Shown: piece by piece, positions 22,401 to 36,204 of the stretch
Position numbering within the stretch: position 1 is the stretch's first letter
How the letters are laid out: each line of letters begins with the position of its first letter
Origin: Bathymodiolus brooksi
Lineage: Eukaryota > Mollusca > Bivalvia > Mytilida > Modiolidae
Length of the DNA: 64,000 bases
Assembly: GCA_963680875.1 (NCBI GenBank)
Contig: OY804584.1
Span: forward strand, 94,508,031-94,572,030
Reading direction: 5' to 3'
Notes under the pieces: generated by a model
Database searches by the model: none
What the model was told of the DNA's origin: nothing
What the model saw: the letters and a program-made list of their open reading frames with translations, nothing else
Made by a program: the position numbers and the translations under genes

Positions 22401-25400
22401 CCTTAAAAAAGGAGCTTCAATAGTCGTAGTGTTACCTTGTCTCGTAAGGCAAATCTAGGGATAGGCGTAAGACATGTGTATAAGCGTGTGTAGATGGTAC
22501 ATATATACTTAATATTATAATTTGACAGCAATCTAACTCAGCAATTTTTAATATATTGGATAGGATAATGAAGAATTATTCACTATGCAGTCACAGGAAA
22601 TAAAGTATATTATACAAACGTCTAGAAGCAAGTGACAACCATACAATATATCTGTCCCACTGGATCTCAAAGTTACTTTAAAGGATACTAGGTTAATACT
22701 AAATATTATATACGTCTGAAAATTAAACCAAACAGTGTTAGAATTAGATTTTAGAGCTGTCAAATTTTTGTTCTTCCCTCGACGGGATTTGAACCCACAC
22801 CATTGTTACACTGCAGCACCATTCGCTTAGCCTTACGTCCAGCGCCCTAGACCACTCGACTACATCCACTCCCTTAAAAAAGGAGCTTCAATAGTCGTAG
22901 TGTTACCTTGTCTCGTAAGGCAAATCTAGGGATAGGCGTAAGACATGTGTATAAGCGTGTGTAGATGGTACATATATACTTAATATTATAATTTGACAGC
23001 AATCTAACTCAGCAATTTTTAATATATTGGATAGGATAATGAAGAATTATTCACTATGCAGTCACAGGAAATAAAGTATATTATACAAACGTCTAGAAGC
23101 AAGTGACAACCATACAATATATCTGTCCCACTGGATCTCAAAGTTACTTTAAAGGATACTAGGTTAATACTAAATATTATATACGTCTGAAAATTAAACC
23201 AAACAGTGTTAGAATTAGATTTTAGAGCTGTCAAATTTTTGTTCTTCCCTCGACGGGATTTGAACCCACACCATTGTTACACTGCAGCACCATTCGCTTA
23301 GCCATACGTCCAGCGCCCTAGACCACTCGACTACATCCACTCCCTTAAAAAAGGAGCTTCAATAGTCGTAGTGTTACCTTGTCTCGTAAGGCAAATCTAG
23401 GGATAGGCGTAAGACATGTGTATAAGCGTGTGTAGATGGTACATATATACTTAATATTATAATTTGACAGCAATCTAACTCAGCAATTTTTAATATATTG
23501 GATAGGATAATGAAGAATTATTCACTATGCAGTCACAGGAAATAAAGTATATTATACAAACGTCTAGAAGCAAGTGACAACCATACAATATATCTGTCCC
23601 ACTGGATCTCAAAGTTACTTTAAAGGATACTAGGTTAATACTAAATATTATATACGTCTGAAAATTAAACCAAACAGTGTTAGAATTAGATTTTAGAGCT
23701 GTCAAATTTTTGTTCTTCCCTCGACGGGATTTGAACCCACACCATTGTTACACTGCAGCACCATTCGCTTAGCCTTACGTCCAGCGCCCTAGACCACTCG
23801 ACTACATCCACTCCCTTAAAAAAGGAGCTTCAATAGTCGTAGTGTTACCTTGTCTCGTAAGGCAAATCTAGGGATAGGCGTAAGACATGTGTATAAGCGT
23901 GTGTAGATGGTACATATATACTTAATATTATAATTTGACAGCAATCTAACTCAGCAATTTTTAATATATTGGATAGGATAATGAAGAATTATTCACTATA
24001 CAGTCACAGAAAATAAAGTATATTATACAAACGTCTAGAAGCAAGTGACAACCATACAATATAGCTGTCCCACTGGATCTCAAAGTTACTTTAAAGGATA
24101 CTAGGTTAATACTAAATATTATATACGTCTGAAAATTAAACCAAACAGTGTTAGAATTAGATTGTAGAGCTGTCAAATTTTTGTTCTTCCCTCGACGGGA
24201 TTTGAACCCACACCATTGTTACACTGCAGCACCATTCGCTTAGCCTTACGTCCAGCGCCCTAGACCACTCGACTTCATCCACTCCCTTAAAAAAAGAGCT
24301 TCAATAGTCGTAGTGTTACCTTGTCTCGTAAGGCAAATCTAGGGATAGGCGTAAGACATGTGTATAAGCGTGTGTAGATGGTACATATATACTTAATATT
24401 ATAATTTGACAGCAATCTAACTCAGCAATTTTTAATATATTGGATAGGATAATGAAGAATTATTCACTATACAGTCACAGGAAATAAAGTATATTATACA
24501 AACGTCTAGAAGCAAGTGACAACCATACAATATAGCTGTCCCACTGGATCTCAAAGTTACTTTAAAGGATACTAGGTTAATACTAAATATTATATACGTC
24601 TGAAAATTAAACCAAACAGTGTTAGAATTAGATTTTAGAGCTGTCAAATTTTTGTTCTTCCCTCGACGGGATTTGAACCCACACCATTGTTACACTGCAG
24701 CACCATTCGCTTAGCCTTACGTCCAGCGCCCTAGACCACTCGACTACATCCACTCCCTTAAAAAAGGAGCTTCAATAGTCGTAGTGTTACCTTGTCTCGT
24801 AAGGCAAATCTAGGGATAGGCGTAAGACATGTGTATAAGCGTGTGTAGATGGTACATATATACTTAATATTATAATTTGACAGCAATCTAACTCAGCAAT
24901 TTTTAATATATTGGATAGGATAATGAAGAATTATTCACTATGCAGTCACAGGAAATAAAGTATATTATACAAACGTCTAGAAGCAAGTGACAACCATACA
25001 ATATATCTGTCCCACTGGATCTCAAAGTTACTTTAAAGGATACTAGGTTAATACTAAATATTATATACGTCTGAAAATTAAACCAAACAGTGTTAGAATT
25101 AGATTTTAGAGCTGTCAAATTTTTGTTCTTCCCTCGACGGGATTTGAACCCACACCATTGTTACACTGCAGCACCATTCGCTTAGCCTTACGTCCAGCGC
25201 CCTAGACCACTCGACTACATCCACTCCCTTAAAAAAGGAGTTTCAATAGTCGTAGTGTTACCTTGTCTCGTAAGGCAAATCTAGGGATAGGCGTAAGACA
25301 TGTGTATAAGCGTGTGTAGATGGTACATATATACTTAATATTATAATTTGACAGCAATCTAACTCAGCAATTTTTAATATATTGGATAGGATAATGAAGA

Positions 25401-28400
25401 ATTATTCACTATGCAGTCACAGGAAATAAAGTATATTATACAAACGTCTAGAAGCAAGTGACAACCATACAATATATCTGTCCCACTGGATCTCAAAGTT
25501 ACTTTAAAGGATACTAGGTTAATACTAAATATTATATACGTCTGAAAATTAAACCAAACAGTGTTAGAATTAGATTTTAGAGCTGTCAAATTTTTGTTCT
25601 TCCCTCGACGGGATTTGAACCCACACCATTGTTACACTGCAGCACCATTCTCTTAGCCTTACGTCCAGCGCCCTAGACCACTCGACTACATCCACTCCCT
25701 TAAAAAAGGAGCTTCAATAGTCGTAGTGTTACCTTGTCTCGTAAGGCAAATCTAGGGATAGGCGTAAGACATGTGTATAAGCGTGTGTAGATGGTACATA
25801 TATACTTAATATTATAATTTGACAGCAATCTAACTCAGCAATTTTTAATATATTGGATAGGATAATGAAGAATTATTCACTATACAGTCACAGGAAATAA
25901 AGTATATTATACAAACGTCTAGAAGCAAGTGACAACCATACAATATATCTGTCCCACTGGATCTCAAAGTTACTTTAAAGGATACTAGGTTAATACTAAA
26001 TATTATATACGTCTGAAAATTAAACCAAACAGTGTTAGAATTAGATTTTAGAGCTGTCAAATTTTTGTTCTTCCCTCGACGGGATTTGAACCCACACCAT
26101 TGTTACACTGCAGCACCATTCGCTTAGCCTTACGTCCAGCGCCCTAGACCACTCGACTACATCCACTCCCTTAAAAAAGGAGCTTCAATAGTCGTAGTGT
26201 TACCTTGTCTCGTAAGGCAAATCTAGGGATAGGCGTAAGACATGTGTATAAGCGTGTGTAGATGGTACATATATACTTAATATTATAATTTGACAACAAT
26301 CTAACTCAGCAATTTTTAATATAATGGATAGGATAATGAAGAATTATTCACTATGCAGTCACAGGAAATAAAGTATATTATACAAACGTCTAGAAGCAAG
26401 TGACAACCATACAATATATCTGTCCCACTGGATCTCAAAGTTACTTTAAAGGATACTAGGTTAATACTAAATATTATATACGTCTGAAAATTAAACCAAA
26501 CAGTGTTAGAATTAGATTTTAGAGCTGTCAAATTTTTGTTCTTCCCTCGACGGGATTTGAACCCACACCATTGTTACACTGCAGCACCATTCGCTTAGCC
26601 TTACGTCCAGCGCCCTAGACCACTCGACTACATCCACTCCCTTAAAAAAGGAGCTTCAATAGTCGTAGTGTTACCTTGTCTCGTAAGGCAAATCTAGGGA
26701 TAGGCGTAAGACATGTGTATAAGCGTGTGTAGATGGTACATATATACTTAATATTATAATTTGACAGCAATCTAACTCAGCAATTTTTAATATATTGGAT
26801 AGGATAATGAAGAATTATTCACTATACAGTCACAGGAAATAAAGTATATTATACAAACGTCTAGAAGCAAGTGACAACCATACAATATAGCTGTCCCACT
26901 GGATCTCAAAGTTACTTTAAAGGATACTAGGTTAATACTAAATATTATATACGTCTGAAAATTAAACCAAACAGTGTTAGAATTAGATTTTAGAGCTGTC
27001 AAATTTTTGTTCTTCCCTCGACGGGATTTGAACCCACACCATTGTTACACTGCAGCACCATTCGCTTAGCCTTACGTCCAGCGCCCTAGACCACTCGACT
27101 ACATCCACTCCCTTAAAAAAGGAGCTTCAATAGTCGTAGTGTTACCTTGTCTCGTAAGGCAAATCTAGGGATAGGCGTAAGACATGTGTATAAGCGTGTG
27201 TAGATGGTACATATATACTTAATATTATAATTTGACAACAATCTAACTCAGCAATTTTTAATATATTGGATAGGATAATGAAGAATTATTCACTATGGAG
27301 TCACAGGAAATAAAGTATATTATACAAAGGTCTAGAAGCAAGTGACAACCATACAATATATCTGTCCCACTGGATCTCAAAGTTACTTTAAAGGATACTA
27401 GGTTAATACTAAATATTATATACGTCTGAAAATTAAACCAAACAGTGTTAGAATTAGATTTTAGAGCTGTCAAATTTTTGTTCTTCCCTCGACGGGATTT
27501 GAACCCACACCATTGTTACACTGCAGCACCATTCGCTTAGCCTTACGTCCAGCGCCCTAGACCACTCGACTACATCCACTCCCTTAAAAAGGAGCTTCAA
27601 TAGTCGTAGTGTTACCTTGTCTCGTAAGGCAAATCTAGGGATAGGCGTAAGACATGTGTATAAGCGTGTGTAGATGGTACATATATACTTAATATTATAA
27701 TTTGACAGCAATCTAACTCAGCAATTTTTAATATATTGGATAGGATAATGAAGAATTATTCACTATACAGTCACAGGAAATAAAGTATATTATACAAACG
27801 TCTAGAAGCAAGTGACAACCATACAATATAGCTGTCCCACTGGATCTCAAAGTTACTTTAAAGGATACTAGGTTAATACTAAATATTATATACGTCTGAA
27901 AATTAAACCAAACAGTGTTAGAATTAGATTTTAGAGCTGTCAAATTTTTGTTCTTCCCTCGACGGGATTTGAACCCACACCATTGTTACACTGCAGCACC
28001 ATTCGCTTAGCCTTAGGTCCAGCGCCCTAGACCACTCGACTACATCCACTCCCTTAAAAAAGGAGCTTCAATAGTCGTAGTGTTACCTTGTCTCGTAAGG
28101 CAAATCTAGGGATAGGCGTAAGACATGTGTATAAGCGTGTGTAGATGGTACATATATACTTAATATTATAATTTGACAGCAATCTAACTCAGCAATTTTT
28201 AATATATTGGATAGGATAATGAAGAATTATTCACTATACAGTCACAGGAAATAAAGTATATTATACAAACGTCTAGAAGCAAGTGACAACCATACAATAT
28301 AGCTGTCCCACTGGATCTCAAAGTTACTTTAAAGGATACTAGGTTAATACTAAATATTATATACGTCTGAAAATTAAACCAAACAGTGTTAGAATTAGAT

Positions 28401-31400
28401 TTTAGAGCTGTCAAATTTTTGTTCTTCCCTCGACGGGATTTGAACCCACACCATTGTTACACTGCAGCACCATTCGCTTAGCCTTACGTCCAGCGCCCTA
28501 GACCACTCGACTACATCCACTCCCTTAAAAAAGGAGCTTCAATAGTCGTAGTGTTACCTTGTCTCGTAAGGCAAATCTAGGGATAGGCGTAAGACATGTG
28601 TATAAGCGTGTGTAGATGGTACATATATACTTAATATTATAATTTGACAGCAATCTAACTCAGCAATTTTTAATATATTGGATAGGATAATGAAGAATTA
28701 TTCACTATGCAGTCACAGGAAATAAAGTATATTATACAAACGTCTAGAAGCAAGTGACAACCATACAATATATCTGTCCCACTGGATCTCAAAGTTACTT
28801 TAAAGGATACTAGGTTAATACTAAATATTATATACGTCTGAAAATTAAACCAAACAGTGTTAGAATTAGATTTTAGAGCTGTCAAATTTTTGTTCTTCCC
28901 TCGACGGGATTTGAACCCACACCATTGTTACACTGCAGCACCATTCGCTTAGCCTTACGTCCAGCGCCCTAGACCACTCGACTACATCCACTCCCTTAAA
29001 AAAGGAGCTTCAATAGTCGTAGTGTTACCTTGTCTCGTAAGGCAAATCTAGGGATAGGCGTAAGACATGTGTATAAGCGTGTGTAGATGGTACATATATA
29101 CTTAATATTATAATTTGACAACAATCTAACTCAGCAATTTTTAATATATTGGATAGGATAATGAAGAATTATTCACTATGCAGTCACAGGAAATAAAGTA
29201 TATTATACAAACGTCTAGAAGCAAGTGACAACCATACAATATATCTGTCCCACTGGATCTCAAAGTTACTTTAAAGGATACTAGGTTAATACTAAATATT
29301 ATATACGTCTGAAAATTAAACCAAACAGTGTTAGAATTAGATTTTAGAGCTGTCAAATTTTTGTTCTTCCCTCGACGGGATTTGAACCCACACCATTGTT
29401 ACACTGCAGCACCATTCGCTTAGCCTTACGTCCAGCGCCCTAGACCACTCGACTACATCCACTCCCTTAAAAAGGAGCTTCAATAGTCGTAGTGTTACCT
29501 TGTCTCGTAAGGCAAATCTAGGGATAGGCGTAAGACATGTGTATAAGCGTGTGTAGATGGTACATATATACTTAATATTATAATTTGACAGCAATCTAAC
29601 TCAGCAATTTTTAATATATTGGATAGGATAATGAAGAATTATTCACTATACAGTCACAGGAAATAAAGTATATTATACAAACGTCTAGAAGCAAGTGACA
29701 ACCATACAATATAGCTGTCCCACTGGATCTCAAAGTTACTTTAAAGGATACTAGGTTAATACTAAATATTATATACGTCTGAAAATTAAACCAAACAGTG
29801 TTAGAATTAGATTTTAGAACTGTCAAATATTTGTTCTTCCCTTGACGGGATTTGAACCCACACCATTGTTACACTGCAGCACCATTCGCTTAGCCTTACG
29901 TCCAGCGCCCTAGACCACTCGACTACATCCACTCCCTTAAAAAAGGAGCTTCAATAGTCGTAGTGTTACCTTGTCTCGTAAGGCAAATCTAGGGATAGGC
30001 GTAAGACATGTGTATAAGCGTGTGTAGATGGTACATATATACTTAATATTATAATTTGACAGCAATCTAACTCAGCAATTTTTAATATATTGGATAGGAT
30101 AATGAAGAATTATTCACTATACAGTCACAGGAAATAAAGTATATTATACAAACGTCTAGAAGCAAGTGACAACCATACAATATAGCTGTCCCACTGGATC
30201 TCAAAGTTACTTTAAAGGATACTAGGTTAATACTAAATATTATATACGTCTGAAAATTAAACCAAACAGTGTTAGAATTAGATTTTAGAGCTGTCAAATT
30301 TTTGTTCTTCCCTCGACGGGATTTGAACCCACACCATTGTTACACTGCAGCACCATTCGCTTAGCCTTACGTCCAGCGCCCTAGACCACTCGACTACATC
30401 CACTCCCTTAAAAAAGGAGCTTCAATAGTCGTAGTGTTACCTTGTCTCGTAAGGCAAATCTAGGGATAGGCGTAAGACATGTGTATAAGCGTGTGTAGAT
30501 GGTACATATATACTTAATATTATAATTTGACAGCAATCTAACTCAGCAATTTTTAATATATTGGATAGGATAATGAAGAATTATTCACTATGCAGTCACA
30601 GGAAATAAAGTATATTATACAAACGTCTAGAAGCAAGTGACAACCATACAATATATCTGTCCCACTGGATCTCAAAGTTACTTTAAAGGATACTAGGTTA
30701 ATACTAAATATTATATACGTCTGAAAATTAAACCAAACAGTGTTAGAATTAGATTTTAGAGCTGTCAAATTTTTGTTCTTCTCTCGACGGGATTTGAACC
30801 CACACCATTGTTACACTGCAGCACCATTCGCTTAGCCTTACGTCCAGCGCCCTAGACCACTCGACTACATCCACTCCCTTAAAAAAGGAGCTTCAATAGT
30901 CGTAGTGTTACCTTGTCTCGTAAGGCAAATCTAGGGATAGGCGTAAGACATGTGTATAAGCGTGTGTAGATGGTACATATATACTTAATATTATAATTTG
31001 ACAGCAATCTAACTCAGCAATTTTTAATATATTGGATAGGATAATGAAGAATTATTCACTATGCAGTCACAGGAAATAAAGTATATTATACAAACGTCTA
31101 GAAGCAAGTGACAACCATACAATATATCTGTCCCACTGGATCTCAAAGTTACTTTAAAGGATACTAGGTTAATACTAAATATTATATACGTCTGAAAATT
31201 AAACCAAACAGTGTTAGAATTAGATTTTAGAGCTGTCAAATTTTTGTTCTTCCCTCGACGGGATTTGAACCCACACCATTGTTACACTGCAGCACCATTC
31301 GCTTAGCCTTACGTCCAGCGCCCTAGACCACTCGACTACATCCACTCCCTTAAAAAGGAGCTTCAATAGTCGTAGTGTTACCTTGTCTCGTAAGGCAAAT

Positions 31401-34400
31401 CTAGGGATAGGCGTAAGACATGTGTATAAGCGTGTGTAGATGGTACATATATACTTAATATTATAATTTGACAGCAATCTAACTCAGCAATTTTTAATAT
31501 ATTGGATAGGATAATGAAGAATTATTCACTATACAGTCACAGGAAATAAAGTATATTATACAAACGTCTAGAAGCAAGTGACAACCATACAATATAGCTG
31601 TCCCACTGGATCTCAAAGTTACTTTAAAGGATACTAGGTTAATACTAAATATTATATACGTCTGAAAATTAAACCAAACAGTGTTAGAATTAGATTTTAG
31701 AACTGTCAAATATTTGTTCTTCCCTTGACGGGATTTGAACCCACACCATTGTTACACTGCAGCACCATTCGCTTAGCCTTACGTCCAGCGCCCTAGACCA
31801 CTCGACTACATCCACTCCCTTAAAAAAGGAGCTTCAATAGTCGTAGTGTTACCTTGTCTCGTAAGGCAAATCTAGGGATAGGCGTAAGACATGTGTATAA
31901 GCGTGTGTAGATGGTACATATATACTTAATATTATAATTTGACAGCAATCTAACTCAGCAATTTTTAATATATTGGATAGGATAATGAAGAATTATTCAC
32001 TATACAGTCACAGGAAATAAAGTATATTATACAAACGTCTAGAAGCAAGTGACAACCATACAATATAGCTGTCCCACTGGATCTCAAAGTTACTTTAAAG
32101 GATACTAGGTTAATACTAAATATTATATACGTCTGAAAATTAAACCAAACAGTGTTAGAATTAGATTTTAGAGCTGTCAAATTTTTGTTCTTCCCTCGAC
32201 GGGATTTGAACCCACACCATTGTTACACTGCAGCACCATTCGCTTAGCCTTACGTCCAGCGCCCTAGACCACTCGACTACATCCACTCCCTTAAAAAAGG
32301 AGCTTCAATAGTCGTAGTGTTACCTTGTCTCGTAAGGCAAATCTAGGGATAGGCGTAAGACATGTGTATAAGCGTGTGTAGATGGTACATGTATACTTAA
32401 TATTATAATTTGACAGCAATCTAACTCAGCAATTTTTAATATATTGGATAGGATAATGAAGAATTATTCACTATGCAGTCACAGGAAATAAAGTATATTA
32501 TACAAACGTCTAGAAGCAAGTGACAACCATACAATATATCTGTCCCACTGGATCTCAAAGTTACTTTAAAGGATACTAGGTTAATACTAAATATTATATA
32601 CGTCTGAAAATTAAACCAAACAGTGTTAGAATTAGATTTTAGAGCTGTCAAATTTTTGTTCTTCCCTCGACGGGATTTGAACCCACACCATTGTTACACT
32701 GCAGCACCATTCGCTTAGCCTTACGTCCAGCGCCCTAGACCACTCGACTACATCCACTCCCTTAAAAAGGAGCTTCAATAGTCGTAGTGTTACCTTGTCT
32801 CGTAAGGCAAATCTAGGGATAGGCGTAAGACATGTGTATAAGCGTGTGTAGATGGTACATATATACTTAATATTATAATTTGACAGCAATCTAACTCAGC
32901 AATTTTTAATATATTGGATAGGATAATGAAGAATTATTCACTATGCAGTCACAGGAAATAAAGTATATTATACAAACGTCTAGAAGCAAGTGACAACCAT
33001 ACAATATATCTGTCCCACTGGATCTCAAAGTTACTTTAAAGGATACTAGGTTAATACTAAATATTATATACGTCTGAAAATTAAACCAAACAGTGTTAGA
33101 ATTAGATTTTAGAGCTGTCAAATTTTTGTTCTTCCCTCGACGGGATTTGAACCCACACCATTGTTACACTGCAGTACCATTCGCTTAGCCTTACGTCCAG
33201 CGCCCTAGACCACTCGACTACATCCACTCCCTTAAAAAAGGAGCTTCAATAGTCGTAGTGTTACCTTGTCTCGTAAGGCAAATCTAGGGATAGGCGTAAG
33301 ACATGTGTATAAGCGTGTGTAGATGGTACATGTATACTTAATATTATAATTTGACAGCAATCTAACTCAGCAATTTTTAATATATTGGATAGGATAATGA
33401 AGAATTATTCACTATGCAGTCACAGGAAATAAAGTATATTATACAAACGTCTAGAAGCAAGTGACAACCATACAATATATCTGTCCCACTGGATCTCAAA
33501 GTTACTTTAAAGGATACTAGGTTAATACTAAATATTATATACGTCTGAAAATTAAACCAAACAGTGTTAGAATTAGATTTTAGAGCTGTCAAATTTTTGT
33601 TCTTCCCTCGACGGGATTTGAACCCACACCATTGTTACACTGCAGCACCATTCGCTTAGCCTTACGTCCAGCGCCCTAGACCACTCGACTACATCCACTC
33701 CCTTAAAAAGGAGCTTCAATAGTCGTAGTGTTACCTTGTCTCGTAAGGCAAATCTAGGGATAGGCGTAAGACATGTGTATAAGCGTGTGTAGATGGTACA
33801 TATATACTTAATATTATAATTTGACAGCAATCTAACTCAGCAATTTTTAATATATTGGATAGGATAATGAAGAATTATTCACTATGCAGTCACAGGAAAT
33901 AAAGTATATTATACAAACGTCTAGAAGCAAGTGACAACCATACAATATATCTGTCCCACTGGATCTCAAAGTTACTTTAAAGGATACTAGGTTAATACTA
34001 AATATTATATACGTCTGAAAATTAAACCAAACAGTGTTAGAATTAGATTTTAGAGCTGTCAAATTTTTGTTCTTCCCTCGACGGGATTTGAACCCACATC
34101 ATTGTTACACTGCAGCACCATTCGCTTAGCCTTACGTCCAGCGCCCTAGACCACTCGACTACATCCACTCCCTTAAAAAAGGAGCTTCAATAGTCGTAGT
34201 GTTACCTTGTCTCGTAAGGCAAATCTAGGGATAGGCGTAAGACATGTGTATAAGCGTGTGTAGATGGTACATATATACTTAATATTATAATTTGACAGCA
34301 ATCTAACTCAGCAATTTTTAATATATTGGATAGGATAATGAAGAATTATTCACTATGCAGTCACAGGAAATAAAGTATATTATACAAACGTCTAGAAGCA

Positions 34401-34712
34401 AGTGACAACCATACAATATATCTGTCCCACTGGATCTCAAAGTTACTTTAAAGGATACTAGGTTAATACTAAATATTATATACGTCTGAAAATTAAACCA
34501 AACAGTGTTAGAATTAGATTTTAGAGCTGTCAAATTTTTGTTCTTCCCTCGACGGGATTTGAACCCACACCATTGTTACACTGCAGCACCATTCGCTTAG
34601 CCTTACGTCCAGCGCCCTAGACCACTCGACTACATCCACTCCCTTAAAAAAGGAGCTTAAATAGTCGTAGTGTTACCTTGTCTACAGGAAATAAAGTATA
34701 TTATACAAACGT
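19414..34712. repeat. Satellite array, about 32 monomers of 471 bp, each containing a SINE
   Basis: Head-to-tail monomers of 471 bp, several of 470 bp that lack one A in CCCTTAAAAAAGGAG. Each monomer has a tRNA-Leu-like SINE on the minus strand (about 165 bp, from CCACTCCCTT back to ACGTCTGAAAATT) and about 306 bp of other sequence (GCTTCAATAGTCGTAGTG ... GGATACTAGGTTAATACT). Identity between monomers is very high, with a handful of diagnostic variants (TATATC/TATAGC, TGCAG/TACAG). A four-monomer higher-order period of 1,883 bp is visible from 27.7 to 31.7 kb. The array ends in a truncated monomer at 34681-34712. The homologous place in copy 2 has no monomer. The recurring 71- and 85-residue frames are by-products. 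Confidence 0.97.
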
Positions 34713-35160
34713 CGAGACATGACGATGCAGCACAAACAAAATAAATAATAGAAGTCTAGAAGATTGTGCAACGATACCGATACCTTTATTGATACCGATA
34801 CCTTTATCGGTATCGTTGCACAATCTACCTTTATCGGTATCGTTGCACAATCTTCTAGACTTATATATATATATATATATAGACTCACTCTCTGTGATCT
34901 TTAGATTAGCGACAAAATAGAATACTCAATCAATCAATCAATCAATCAATCAAACTTAATTCTCATAAACCATATAATTACAACGGTACATGTACCCTGT
35001 ATAATCAATAACAACAGAGACAGTGTTGAGAGACAGTTTAGAGAACACAAGATTTATTTATATCTCGTATAAATTTACATAATTTTTCTAAATTTTGTTT
35101 TTGAGAAGCACTCATAATTTGTTTAAATTTAAGAATATTTGGTATTCCTCGAAAATTTGA
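34696..35160. repeat. Duplicated block, copy 1 (third part)
   Basis: Collinear with 63570-64000, where the window ends. Non-coding. The shared sequence resumes just after the satellite at CGTCGAGACATGACGATG. Confidence 0.85.
34752..34862. repeat. Palindrome with inserted partial duplication
   Basis: Starts AAGTCTAGAAGATTGTGCAA and ends with the complement TTGCACAATCTTCTAGACTT. Inside, GATACCGATACCTTTAT and CGGTATCGTTGCACAATCT are partly duplicated. Copy 2 has the simple 66-bp perfect palindrome (63623-63688). Followed by a TA run and, at 34925-34953, an ATCA microsatellite. Confidence 0.85.
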
Positions 35161-36204
35161 AATAATGAACCCATTTCTAAAGTTTAACTAGATAAACGAA
35201 CGGTTTTTTGGTTCACAGATTTAGACCGTACTAGATAAGTGACCATTTGTGGCTAACTGATTTAGACTCACTCTTTGCCCTAAAACACTACCATGTTTTC
35301 ATATGCAGGGTTATTATTGGCTAAGATTATTTCCTAATGAATATCCTGTAGTGCTGACTTGGCGCTAAACAAAACCAGACATACGAACGTATAAAAAGGT
35401 ACATATTTGCTATTTTTAGCTTGAAATTTTGATTGATTTATTATTTTACTTGCTTAGCTGCGTTCTAATTGGAAGAGAAAGGATCACTTTAAAACAACCC
35501 TTGTCGGATTAACGTTAAATATTTAATCGTGACAATTCAGAAAACGGGGAGAAATTAACTATCTTTGTTTTCTAAATAGATTTCCGGTTCTGCGTCAAGA
35601 CCTTAATTTCGATCAGCTCTGTCATTTTCTATAGTGCTTCTTGTGGTTTGCAAGTTTTTCGAGGTTTGGTTCATGAAGTTTAAAGCCACTTTCAACAATA
35701 TTTCTGCTATATCGTGGAGTAGGTTTTCGACCATAACCGTTTTTCTTTATAGTGATTAAAGTGAAAAAAGACAATTGCTTGCCCAAAGTAAAAGTAAGAT
35801 ATGAAGATAAAGAAAAAGCACTGTATTAGTTGGCCTCACGTGTACATTATTGGATTATAGTATTTCTGACATTCACAGTGTGCACAATAACATAATGTTA
35901 TTTCGAACACAAATACCGTAAATTGTTGTGTGCATTACGCATGTTTGATGTATAATACACATCTTCCTCTTATGACTTTGTAAAGATCTGTGGAATTAAA
36001 AGTAAGCCTTTTCTCTCAATACTTGTGTGATGAAAACTTATTTCATAGAAAGAGTCAATATTATATATGAAACGCTTGACATGATATTCCATAATTTCTT
36101 CAGACTTCAAACTACTTTTTTATTAGCAGCACAATGATTCATAGCTAATATTTAATCAAATGTACTAGATTATATGCTTCTACACTAAATTTGTTGATTT
36201 TCAG
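35161..36204. other. Single-copy non-coding stretch
   Basis: Nothing coding is supported. A degenerate SINE tail fragment (AAAGCCACTTTCAACAATAT, 35683-35728) is the only recognisable feature. The end may contain the 5' untranslated part of the gene at 36205, since an acceptor (TTTTCAG) directly precedes its ATG. Confidence 0.5.

Noticed and set aside
27454..33830. Recurrent 85-residue minus-strand frames
   Set aside because: They appear only in monomers lacking one A, which opens a frame through the tRNA-like SINE head. Not a gene.
19722..34533. Series of 71-residue minus-strand frames repeated every 471 bp
   Set aside because: They are translations of the satellite monomer, run across the SINE tail and have no start context or coding bias. 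The variation between monomers is not biased to synonymous sites.
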